DNA of 10,566 bases. Origin: Actinomycetota bacterium (GTDB taxonomy: Bacteria > Actinomycetota > Acidimicrobiia > IMCC26256 > JACDBD01). How positions within the stretch are numbered: the stretch's first letter is position 1; every line of letters starts with the position of its first letter. The position numbers and the translations under genes are program-made. The stretch spans positions 1 to 10,566 of the forward strand of contig JACDBD010000387.1 of the NCBI GenBank assembly GCA_013695115.1, read 5' to 3'. Positions 1 to 5,737 of the stretch are shown piece after piece. The notes beneath the pieces are model-generated. The model had not been told where the DNA came from and did not search any database. It worked only from the letters and a program-made list of their open reading frames with translations.

Positions 1-71
1 GCCTCGTAGCGGACTGGTTCTCCGACGAGGACCGCGTCTACGACGACGTCGAGGCTGGATCGACCGCGTAG
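1..71 (+). CDS. 3' end of a small gene, probable antitoxin of the following MazF-like toxin (partial)
   Basis: An open frame enters from the left edge (whole codons from base 3) and ends at TAG 69-71. The readable tail of about 22 residues is acidic and contains WFSDEDRVYDD followed by VEAGSTA. Acidic tails with a Trp and an 'EDxVYDD'-like segment are common at the C-terminus of small ribbon-helix-helix type antitoxins, where this part wraps the toxin. Only 15 bases separate its stop from the ATG of the MazF-like gene, the usual antitoxin-then-toxin order. The DNA-binding N-terminal part lies outside the window, so the assignment rests on the tail and its position. It could instead be the end of any small acidic protein. 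Confidence 0.5.
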   Translation, partial: LVADWFSDEDRVYDDVEAGSTA

Positions 72-86
72 TTCCGAGCCGTGACC

Positions 87-428
87 ATGGAACGCGGTGA
101 GTTGTTCTTGGCTCCCTTTACGTACGCGGACCTCGAAGGCGTTAAGAGACGGCCGGTGTGCGCGGTCTCGTTGAGCGAGTTCAACCGAGGACCCGATGTC
201 ATCGTCGCGATGGTCACGAGCAGCCGGGCACGCCTCCAGGGACCAGGGCTTGGAGATGTCTTGCTGAGTGACTGGCGATCCGAAGGGTTGCTGACCGCGT
301 CCGTCGTCAGGACCGGGCGCCTGCAAACGATGGAATCACGGCTGCTCAGCGCGCGGCTCGGCGTACTGAGCGAGCGAGATGCCGCGGTCGGCGGAGATGC
401 GCTCCGAGGGGTCCTGGATCTCGGCTAA
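87..428 (+). CDS. MazF/PemK-family type II toxin (endoribonuclease)
   Basis: This 113-residue protein has the usual length and plan of the MazF/PemK family: a start of MERGELFLAPF, then a loop with GVKRRPV (about residues 18-24), a hydrophobic strand VIVAMVTSS (38-46) and a late segment SVVRTGRLQT (72-81). In the family the early loop Arg and the Thr-Ser of the central strand belong to the RNA-cleaving site, and the dimer cuts single-stranded mRNA at short motifs. The antitoxin is most likely the partial gene just upstream. ATG 87 is preferred because family members usually begin one or two residues before a G-(D/E) turn; GTG 81 is in frame and would add two residues. No good Shine-Dalgarno is visible, so coupling to the upstream gene is likely. 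The TAA stop overlaps the qcrB stop on the other strand. More codons end in A/T than in the respiratory genes, in keeping with acquisition. Confidence 0.82.
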   Translation: MERGELFLAPFTYADLEGVKRRPVCAVSLSEFNRGPDVIVAMVTSSRARLQGPGLGDVLLSDWRSEGLLTASVVRTGRLQTMESRLLSARLGVLSERDAAVGGDALRGVLDLG

Positions 429-1810
429 GCCCTCGGCGCGCCTGCCGGCTCCTCCACTTCGACGTAGCCGCCCGACTGGGTCCGTTCGAGGACCGCGGTC
501 GGCCGCGGTTTCTCGTGGTCGCGGGCCTGGAGCTCGCGACACAGCCGGTAGGTGAGCAAGGCGGTCAACGGCGGCAGCACGAGCAGGAAGATCCGGAACA
601 CCCAGGTGATCAGGTTCACCGAGATGTCGAAGCGGGCCGCGAGCACGTCGTTGCCGCCGGCCGCGAAGAGGATCACGTAGAACGTCAGCGCGGCGACGCC
701 GATCGAGGTACGCACCGGTCGATCGCGCGGCCGGTCGAGCAGGTGGTGCTCTTCGTAGTCCTTGGTCACGCGCGCCTCGAGGAACGCCCACGCGTACAGC
801 AACATGAATGTGATCCCGGGAATCACGACGCCCGAGTAGAACGGGTTCGGGATCTCGAAGCCGAACAGTCGGGTCTCCCACGCCGGGAACAGCCGCAGCG
901 ATCCCTCCAGCCAGCCGACGTACCAGTCGGGTTGCGAGCCCGCGCTCACCGCCGCGGGCTCGAACGGCCCCCAGATCCACACCGGGTTGATCTGGGCCAG
1001 CCCGCCCAACGCCGCCAGCACCGCGAACGTGAGGAAGAACAACCCGAGGGTCTTGGCCATGAACGTCGGCCAGAGCCGCGCGCCGACCACGTTGGTGTTG
1101 GCGCGTCCCCGACCCGGGAACTGGGTGTGCTTCTGGCGCACGAGGATCGCCAGGTGCGCACCGAGGAGGACCGCGATCGCGACCGGGATGATGAGGATGT
1201 GGATCACGAAGAACCGAGTCAGTACTTCGTTGCCGGGGAACTCGCCCCCGAAGATCAGGAACGCGGTCCACACCCCGGCCACCGGCACCGAGAGCACGAC
1301 CGAGTACGCGATCCGCAACCCGGTGCCCGACAGCTGGTCGTCGGGGAGCGAGTAGCCGGTGAACCCGTTGGCGATCGCGAGGATGAGGAGCGTCACCCCT
1401 ATCATCCAGTTGATCTCGCGCGGCCGCCGGAACGCCCCGGTGAAAAAGATGCGCATGAGGTGGGCGATGACGGCGGCGACGAACATCAGTGCGGCCCAGT
1501 GGTGGATCTGGCGCATAACCAGCCCCGCCCGCACGTCGAAGCTGATGCGAAGCACCGACTCGTAGGCCTGCGACATCTTCACGCCGTCGAGCGGCGCGTA
1601 GCTGCCGTGGTACACGACTTCCTTCGTTCCCGGGGTGAAGAAGAACGTGAGGTACACGCCGGTGAGCACGAGGATCACGAAGCAGTACAGCGCGACCTCG
1701 CCCAACATGAACGACCAGTGATCGGGGAACACCTTGTTGAGCGTCGTGCGGGCGGCACGCGACGCACCGAGCCGGTTGTCGATCCACCGGGCGACACGCT
1801 GAATGATCAT
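425..1810 (-). CDS. qcrB: Cytochrome bc complex, cytochrome b subunit QcrB
   Basis: A 461-residue polytopic membrane protein that carries hemes bL and bH and the quinol sites of the bc complex, passing electrons from menaquinol to QcrA and the bH heme. Helix B carries H103 (in RQIHHW) and H117 (AHLMR), 14 apart. Helix D carries H204 and H219, 15 apart; this 15-residue spacing is that of cytochrome b6 rather than the 14 of mitochondrial cytochrome b. The Qo motif is PDWY (294-297), the actinobacterial form of PEWY. Helices follow near 326-345, 369-389 and 401-421, so the b6 and subunit IV parts are one chain. It is shorter than my memory of mycobacterial QcrB, mainly at the C-terminus. ATG 1810 lies 10 bases after the qcrA stop, with GGTGA upstream as a weak Shine-Dalgarno. 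It is the last gene of the operon. Confidence 0.96.
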   Translation of the reverse strand: MIIQRVARWIDNRLGASRAARTTLNKVFPDHWSFMLGEVALYCFVILVLTGVYLTFFFTPGTKEVVYHGSYAPLDGVKMSQAYESVLRISFDVRAGLVMRQIHHWAALMFVAAVIAHLMRIFFTGAFRRPREINWMIGVTLLILAIANGFTGYSLPDDQLSGTGLRIAYSVVLSVPVAGVWTAFLIFGGEFPGNEVLTRFFVIHILIIPVAIAVLLGAHLAILVRQKHTQFPGRGRANTNVVGARLWPTFMAKTLGLFFLTFAVLAALGGLAQINPVWIWGPFEPAAVSAGSQPDWYVGWLEGSLRLFPAWETRLFGFEIPNPFYSGVVIPGITFMLLYAWAFLEARVTKDYEEHHLLDRPRDRPVRTSIGVAALTFYVILFAAGGNDVLAARFDISVNLITWVFRIFLLVLPPLTALLTYRLCRELQARDHEKPRPTAVLERTQSGGYVEVEEPAGAPRA

Positions 1811-1820
1811 CGTGGGATGG

Positions 1821-2675
1821 TCACCGGCCCCGGTCCCAGAAGCCGGGGCCGATGGGCTCGTCGTAGTCGTCCTGGGCCCGCAGGAGACCGTTGTCGTCCA
1901 CCATCAGCGGCAGCTGGGGGAGCGAGCGGGTCGCAGGCCCGAACATCGGCCGGGCGCCCTCGACCGCGTCGAAGCTCGACTGGTGGCACGGGCAGAGCAG
2001 CCGCTTGACGTCCTGCTGGTACAGCCCGACCGGGCAGCCGGCGTGCGTGCACACCTTCGAGTAGGCGACGTACCCCTCGGGCGCCCAGTCCTCACGCCCC
2101 TTTCGGGTGACGACGTTCTCGTCCGAGATCCGGATGAGCAGGGTCTGCGAGTCCTCCCGCTCGAGGTGGCCCTCGGGGAACACGGTCAGCACCCCGCCGA
2201 CCTCGAGCGTGCGCACCCGCACCGGCTCACCCTGCTCGTCGACGACGAGCGAGCCCCGCCGCCACTTCGTGCGCCGCAGCGAGTTGCCGGGGTTGGGGCC
2301 GAGCGAGCGGAGCGGGAACAACGCCGCCACCCCGAGCGCGCCGGCGGCGACGCCCAGCATCTTGAGGAGGAACCCCCGGCGCGCCAGCCAACCCTCCCCC
2401 CGCTCGAGGTCGGTTTCGAACGCGGCAACCTGGCCCTCGCTCGACGGGAGCACGTCGCGCTCCTCGGTGTACGGCCCCTGGGGGAGCAGGCGCCGCGCGA
2501 CCACCACGAAGCCGTAGCCGAGGCCACCCAGCGCGATCGCGAGCAGCACCCCCTCGACCTGGTTCTGGCCGCCCTGCCAGTACACGGCGGCGAGGCCGAG
2601 TGACGCGAGCGCGCTGACGCCGAACGCCACCGCGACCTGGTTGACCGCTCGGCGCTCGCGGTCGGGCGCGCTCAC
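1821..2675 (-). CDS. qcrA: Cytochrome bc complex Rieske iron-sulfur subunit QcrA
   Basis: This 284-residue membrane protein carries the Rieske [2Fe-2S] cluster that takes an electron from quinol at the QcrB Qo site and hands it to QcrC. The cluster motifs are CTHAGC (C209, H211, C214) and CPCHQS (C228, C230, H231); C214 and C230 would form the stabilising disulfide. It has the actinobacterial plan of three membrane segments: about 13-32, 42-60 and 102-120. The third is preceded by a twin-arginine stretch, LARRGFLLK (R99 R100), which in Streptomyces sends the last helix and the cluster domain through Tat after the first two are inserted by Sec. The start is GTG 2675, overlapping the qcrC stop as GTGA (4 bp), so translation is likely coupled. 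QcrB follows after 10 bases. Confidence 0.96.
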   Translation of the reverse strand: MSAPDRERRAVNQVAVAFGVSALASLGLAAVYWQGGQNQVEGVLLAIALGGLGYGFVVVARRLLPQGPYTEERDVLPSSEGQVAAFETDLERGEGWLARRGFLLKMLGVAAGALGVAALFPLRSLGPNPGNSLRRTKWRRGSLVVDEQGEPVRVRTLEVGGVLTVFPEGHLEREDSQTLLIRISDENVVTRKGREDWAPEGYVAYSKVCTHAGCPVGLYQQDVKRLLCPCHQSSFDAVEGARPMFGPATRSLPQLPLMVDDNGLLRAQDDYDEPIGPGFWDRGR

Positions 2676-3421
2676 TCCGCGTGCTCCTTCGGCTCGATCC
2701 AGCGGCAGGCGAATGCCAGGGCGACCAGCCCCAGCAACGCGACCAGGCCCTCGGTGATCGGGCCCACCCGCCCGAGCGACAGGCCGCCCGGGTCCTCGGG
2801 GTCGTCGAGGTAGCGCACGTACTCGACGATCGAGTTGACCTGGCGATCGGACAGCGTGTCGGGCCCGAAGATCGGCATCGGTCCCGGTCCGGTGCGAATG
2901 GCCTCGGCCGTCTGCACCCGCGTCGCGCCGTGGAGGTCGGGTGCCGTCCGCCCCGAGCTCAACGCGCCGCCGTTCCCGGCCGCGCTGTGGCAGGCGGCGC
3001 AGTTCAACAAGTACAACTCGCCGCCCTCGGTGAGGCGACCGGGCGGGTCGTCGACGTCGGGGATGGGCGGGCCGTCGCCCAGCGAGGCGACGTACGCGAC
3101 CAGCGCGTCGATCTCGTCGGGCTCGTACGCCGGCGGCTTGCTCACCGGCTGGCGGTCGGGATCAGTGTCGGGCATCCGTCCCGTCGTCAGTTGGAAGTCG
3201 GCTGACGCCGCACCCACGCCGACGAGGCTCGGCCCCTGGTCGGTGCCCCCACCGTCGGCGCCGTGGCACTGCGCGCACCCGGTGACGAACAGCTCGCGCC
3301 CCTGCTGCACCCCCGCATCGTCGTTACCGCGCGATGGCGTGGCTGCCGCGCCCGCGAGGCCCAGAGCCGTCGCCGTCGCCAACAGCCCGAGGCCTACGAG
3401 CACGACGACCGCGCGTCGCAT
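2672..3421 (-). CDS. qcrC: Cytochrome bc complex diheme cytochrome c subunit QcrC
   Basis: This 249-residue membrane-bound c-type cytochrome relays electrons from the Rieske protein to the aa3 oxidase. The N-terminus (RR, then a hydrophobic stretch about 4-27) is a signal or anchor. Two cytochrome c domains follow. The first has CAQCH (C49, C52, H53) with a likely distal Met in GRMPD (M83). The second has CAACH (C141, C144, H145) with M182 in GPMPIF. A single C-terminal helix (about 224-240) followed by the short charged tail EPKEHAE anchors it, as in mycobacterial and corynebacterial QcrC, where the two hemes replace a separate soluble cytochrome c. The ATG directly abuts the ctaE stop (TAG then ATG, no gap), and its stop overlaps the qcrA start. 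Confidence 0.95.
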   Translation of the reverse strand: MRRAVVVLVGLGLLATATALGLAGAAATPSRGNDDAGVQQGRELFVTGCAQCHGADGGGTDQGPSLVGVGAASADFQLTTGRMPDTDPDRQPVSKPPAYEPDEIDALVAYVASLGDGPPIPDVDDPPGRLTEGGELYLLNCAACHSAAGNGGALSSGRTAPDLHGATRVQTAEAIRTGPGPMPIFGPDTLSDRQVNSIVEYVRYLDDPEDPGGLSLGRVGPITEGLVALLGLVALAFACRWIEPKEHAE

Positions 3422-4000
3422 CTACCGGATGAGGAAGATCGTCGTGAACAGGCCCACCCACACGACGTCGACGAAGTGCCAGTAGTACGTCACCGACTCG
3501 ACCACCGGGCCCCGCCGGGGCAGCGGGCCCGGGCCGCCGACCACCGCCAGCCCGATGACGAGCAGGACGAGCCCGGCGAGCACGTGCAGCCCGTGGAAGC
3601 CGGTCATCAGGTAGTAGATCGATCCGTACGCGTGCGACGAGATCTCGAAGTCGTTGACCATGAACTCCCGCACCTGGTTGGCGAGGAACAGCGCGCCGAG
3701 CCCGAGCGTGATCGCCAGCCACCGCTGCACGCCGGCGCGGTCGTCGCGCTCGAGCGCCCGTCCGGCGAAGTGGATCGTGCCGCTCGACCCGATCAGCACG
3801 ACCGTGGCGACCGCGGAGCTGGCCGTCTCCAGGGTCACCCCCGGCGGCGGCCACGCCGACGCCTCCGCCCGCAGCGTGAAGTACGCGGCGAACAGCCCAC
3901 CGAAGAACATGAGCTCCGACGCCAGCCACACGACCGTCCCCACGGTCAGCATCGCCGGCGGACGGGTGCCGGACTCCTCGGTCGCGACGCCCCCGGTCAC
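3422..4000 (-). CDS. ctaE: Cytochrome c oxidase subunit III (CtaE)
   Basis: A 192-residue integral membrane subunit of the aa3-type oxidase. Five hydrophobic helices are visible (about 18-41, 60-80, 93-112, 126-152, 168-190), the short form typical of Actinobacteria, without the first two helices of the seven-helix mitochondrial subunit. Hallmarks are the buried Glu in ELMFFGG (E29), the HxxH pair in GFHGLHV (H136, H139) and YWHFVDVVW (173-181) at the start of the last helix. It heads a ctaE-qcrC-qcrA-qcrB operon, the order known from Mycobacterium, which ties the bc complex to the oxidase as a supercomplex. The start used is GTG 4000; an in-frame ATG at residue 17 (3952) sits too close to the first helix. 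Subunits I and II are not in the window. I see no convincing -10 box for it. Confidence 0.94.
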   Translation of the reverse strand: MTGGVATEESGTRPPAMLTVGTVVWLASELMFFGGLFAAYFTLRAEASAWPPPGVTLETASSAVATVVLIGSSGTIHFAGRALERDDRAGVQRWLAITLGLGALFLANQVREFMVNDFEISSHAYGSIYYLMTGFHGLHVLAGLVLLVIGLAVVGGPGPLPRRGPVVESVTYYWHFVDVVWVGLFTTIFLIR

Positions 4001-4085
4001 GTTCCGGAGTCTGTCACAGCGCGCCGCCGACCTAGCGTGGCCCGGGACGTCGCTCAGCCTTCGAGTGAGGAGCAGCAGTCCGTGT

Positions 4086-4097
4086 CAAGGATCCTTG
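4086..4097. promoter_or_regulatory. 12-bp perfect palindrome, candidate operator
   Basis: CAAGGATCCTTG is a perfect inverted repeat without spacer. Its right end supplies the TTG of a plus-strand -35 (TTGGAG 4095-4100) and its left end supplies the TTG of a minus-strand -35 (TTGACA 4088-4083). A protein bound here would cover both divergent -35 elements. Type II TA loci are normally autorepressed through such a palindrome, so the obvious reader is the small-gene pair at 4133. That link is inference. Confidence 0.45.
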
Positions 4098-4124
4098 GAG
4101 TCCTAGCGCGCGACGACCTATCCT
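4095..4124 (+). promoter_or_regulatory. Candidate sigma70-type promoter of the 4133 gene
   Basis: TTGGAG (4095-4100) and TATCCT (4119-4124) are separated by 18 bases. Transcription would start about 6-7 bases after the -10, that is at or within two bases of ATG 4133, giving a leaderless or nearly leaderless mRNA. The -35 overlaps the palindrome at 4086-4097. Confidence 0.42.
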
Positions 4125-4132
4125 GAGGGCGA

Positions 4133-4297
4133 ATGGCTCGGCCTCAACCCTCCGAACGAGATCCCCAGGACGACGCTCAGGCGCGCGCGTGGGCTGAGGA
4201 AGCGCGCCGGCGGGGCGAAGCCGGCGAGCTGAAGGATGACTCCGCTTACCTGGCGCGCAAGTTGGCCGAGGAGAAGCGCAAGCTCAAGCGCCGTTGA
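4133..4297 (+). CDS. Small charged protein, 54 residues; possible antitoxin of the broken downstream gene
   Basis: ATG 4133 to TGA 4295-4297 encodes 54 residues with no membrane segment. The protein is highly charged and should be mostly helical. An acidic/polar N-terminus (RDPQDDAQ) leads into AWAEEARRRGEAGEL, then YLARKLAEEKRKLKRR at the end, which is strongly basic and could bind nucleic acid. I do not recognise the family. GAGGG at 4125-4129 is only 3 bases from the ATG, so either it is a poor Shine-Dalgarno or the mRNA is leaderless (see the -10 at 4119). Its TGA overlaps a TTG start of the next frame as TTGA, a coupling typical of two-gene TA operons. About a quarter of its codons end in A/T, more than in the flanking respiratory genes. 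Antitoxin is a guess from order, size, coupling and the upstream palindrome. Confidence 0.5.
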   Translation: MARPQPSERDPQDDAQARAWAEEARRRGEAGELKDDSAYLARKLAEEKRKLKRR

Positions 4298-4549
4298 CGT
4301 GGGTTGTCGTCACCCGGGATGCGTACGAGGCCTGGGAAGCGACGACCGACCCGGACACTGACGCCGACCTTCGGGTAGCAGTCTTGGGAGTGGGTTCACG
4401 CGTTGCAGAACGGCCCTCCCAACGCGGGCGTGTTCGACCCTTTCCGCGAGACCCACTTCGCACGAGTGGCTGATACGGACGTCTGGATCGAGTACCTGAT
4501 CCTCCCGTACTTGGACCCGCCTGCGATCGTCATTCGCGAGTACCGGTAA
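4294..4549 (+). pseudogene. Frameshifted small gene, probable RelE/ParE-like toxin remnant
   Basis: Two coding-like frames join if one G is removed from GGG 4386-4388. Frame one starts at TTG 4294 (MTWVVVTRDAYEAWEAT, on to DADLRVAVL). As written it runs on into an Arg/Pro-rich nonsense tail that ends at TGA 4471-4473. Frame two resumes as EWVHALQNGPPNAGVFDP and ends at TAA 4547-4549 with DVWIEYLILPYLDPPAIVIR. The repaired product is 84 residues. A short N-terminal strand, a helix pair ending in 'ALxxGPP', and a C-terminal run of strands with a Tyr and 'PPAIVI' match the RelE/ParE fold in length and outline, though no catalytic residues can be confirmed. The 4-bp overlap with the 54-residue gene supports a TA operon. 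The break may be a real inactivating mutation or a sequencing error in a G run; programmed frameshifting is less likely because no slippery heptamer is seen. Confidence 0.5.
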
Positions 4550-4588
4550 CTCACCACTAGCGGCCCGGGTGTCGCGGAGATCGGCCGG

Positions 4589-4594
4589 TAGCGT
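4589..4594 (+). promoter_or_regulatory. Candidate -10 element of ctaG
   Basis: TAGCGT fits the actinobacterial TAnnnT pattern and ends 6 bases before GTG 4601, the spacing expected of a leaderless transcript. No Shine-Dalgarno precedes the GTG. No clear -35 is visible. Confidence 0.35.
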
Positions 4595-4600
4595 GGCCTC

Positions 4601-5545
4601 GTGGAGACGCACGTCGCGCCGCCGCCCCCGTCGTGGGACCTGCTGCTCACCGGCTGGGAGCTCGACATCCTCGTGGTCGGCATCGTGGCGGCCGCGGCCG
4701 CGTACACCCTCGGCGTGCGCCGACTCAAGAGGCGAGGACGCGCCTGGCCGCGCGGCCGGTCGATCGCCTTCGGCGCCGGGCTGCTCGCGCTCGTGCTCGC
4801 GACCCAGTCGGGTCTGACCGCCTACGACGATGTGCTCTTCAGCATGCACGTCGGCCAGCATCTCGTCGTCGGGATGCTGGCGCCCCTCCTGCTCGTCGGC
4901 GGCGCCCCGGTCACGCTGGCGCTCCAGGCGAGCGACCGGAACACACAGCGCCGCTTGCTTCACGTCCTCCACAGCCGGCCCGTCGCCGTCATCACCCATC
5001 CGGTCACGGCCTGGGTGCTGTTCGGCGGGACCCTCGTCGTCCTCTACTTCACCGGCCTCTACGAGCTCTCGCTCCGGAACCATTGGGTCCACGTCGCCAC
5101 CCACGCCCATTTCGTGGTGGCGGGCTCGTTGTTCATGGCCCACGTCGTCGGGATCGACCCGATCGCGGGCGCGCTCGGATACGGCGCCCGCCTCCTCTAT
5201 GTGCTGGTGGCGCTGCCGTTCCACGCGTTCCTGGGCGTGGCCATTCTCGGCACCGACCGCGTCCTCGCGGCCGGCTGGTACGACGATGTCGGCCGCCCCT
5301 GGGGCGCCAGCCCGCTGGCCGACCAACGCACCGGTGCCGGCCTGCTCTGGGTGGCGGGGGAGGTGTTCGGTCTCGTCGCCGCCCTCATCATCGTGCGCCG
5401 CTGGATGGGACAGGAGGAGCGCGCCGGAGCGCGTCACGACCGCCGACTCGCCAACTCACCGGTGGAGGCCTCGCCAGACCCGTCGGCTAGATTCGCTGGG
5501 CCATGGAGATCCGCATCGGTGTCATCTACACCCCCAAGGAGCTGA
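4601..5545 (+). CDS. ctaG: CtaG-family (caa3_CtaG) cytochrome c oxidase assembly protein
   Basis: A 314-residue polytopic membrane protein of the caa3_CtaG family, whose members assist assembly of the CuA/CuB centres of heme-copper oxidases. About seven helices are visible (roughly 21-39, 53-70, 88-108, 133-152, 163-183, 196-217, 246-266). Conserved-looking features are MHVGQHLVVGMLAPLLLVGG (H83, H87), a His cluster in WVHVATHAHF (H164, H168, H170), LPFHAFLG (H208) and DQRTGAGLLWVAGE near the last helix; the histidines are candidate metal ligands. It stands about 600 bases from the oxidase/bc operon but on the other strand. GTG 4601 is the only start that leaves a normal N-terminus. The polar tail after about 275 overlaps the DUF3107 gene by 43 bases (5503-5545), so its extreme C-terminus is unlikely to be conserved. 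Confidence 0.88.
   Translation: METHVAPPPPSWDLLLTGWELDILVVGIVAAAAAYTLGVRRLKRRGRAWPRGRSIAFGAGLLALVLATQSGLTAYDDVLFSMHVGQHLVVGMLAPLLLVGGAPVTLALQASDRNTQRRLLHVLHSRPVAVITHPVTAWVLFGGTLVVLYFTGLYELSLRNHWVHVATHAHFVVAGSLFMAHVVGIDPIAGALGYGARLLYVLVALPFHAFLGVAILGTDRVLAAGWYDDVGRPWGASPLADQRTGAGLLWVAGEVFGLVAALIIVRRWMGQEERAGARHDRRLANSPVEASPDPSARFAGPWRSASVSSTPPRS
5488..5493 (+). promoter_or_regulatory. Candidate -10 element of the DUF3107 gene
   Basis: TAGATT lies inside the ctaG 3' end and ends 9 bases before ATG 5503, so the transcript would begin within about 2-3 bases of the start codon. No Shine-Dalgarno is seen before this ATG, which fits leaderless initiation. The -35 is unclear. Confidence 0.35.
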
Positions 5546-5733
5546 CCCTCGAGCCCGCGGGCACGCCCGACGACGTCGTGAAGATGGTCGAGAAGGCGCT
5601 GAAGGACGGCGCCGCGATGATCTGGTTCGAGGACGTGAAGGGCCACAAGGTCGGCGTGCCCGCCGACAAGCTGGGGTACGTCGAGGTGGACGCCGACGAG
5701 GCGGCCAAGCGGGTCGGCTTCGGAAGCAGCTAG
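5503..5733 (+). CDS. DUF3107 family protein
   Basis: A 76-residue soluble protein that I recognise as the actinobacterial DUF3107 family (related to Mycobacterium tuberculosis Rv3208A/TB9.4). It starts with a strand MEIRIGVIYTPKELTLE, continues with a helix DDVVKMVEKALKDG, then VPADKLGYVEVD, and ends in the family's short C-terminal motif KRVGFGSS, normally '(R)RVGFG'. The function of the family is not established as far as I know. The gene begins inside the 3' end of ctaG and ends 4 bases before the first ATPase gene, so it may be the first gene of an operon with the two ArsA-like ATPases. Confidence 0.9.
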   Translation: MEIRIGVIYTPKELTLEPAGTPDDVVKMVEKALKDGAAMIWFEDVKGHKVGVPADKLGYVEVDADEAAKRVGFGSS

Positions 5734-5737
5734 GCCG

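Larger units (their letters stand above)
4001..4132. other. Divergent intergenic region between ctaE and a TA-like gene pair
   Basis: This 132-bp stretch has no coding frame I would support. It should hold the promoter of the respiratory operon (minus strand) and that of the small plus-strand gene at 4133. It contains the palindrome at 4086-4097 and a plus-strand -35/-10 pair (annotated separately). It also has a perfect consensus -35 on the minus strand, TTGACA at 4088-4083. I could not find a matching TAnnnT -10 at 16-18 bases from it. The ten-mer TAGCGTGGCC occurs here at 4033-4042 and again at 4589-4598 before ctaG. Confidence 0.5.

Noticed and set aside
336..1787. A 483-codon minus-strand frame overlapping qcrB in another phase
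   Set aside because: The product is Arg/Pro/Gly-rich with no domain; qcrB in the neighbouring frame has all heme ligands and membrane helices.
515..2008. A 497-codon plus-strand open frame opposite qcrB and qcrA
   Set aside because: It is antisense to two genes with unmistakable motifs, and its product is low-complexity Arg/Glu/His/Asp-rich, typical of a GC-rich shadow frame.
4380..4395. Programmed ribosomal frameshift in the small gene
   Set aside because: A +1 shift would be needed, and there is no slippery heptamer, rare codon or stop at the junction; mutation or sequencing error is simpler.
4310..5437. A 375-codon minus-strand frame opposite ctaG and the broken small gene
   Set aside because: It has no recognisable motif and a shadow-type composition; ctaG in sense has clear helices and histidine motifs.
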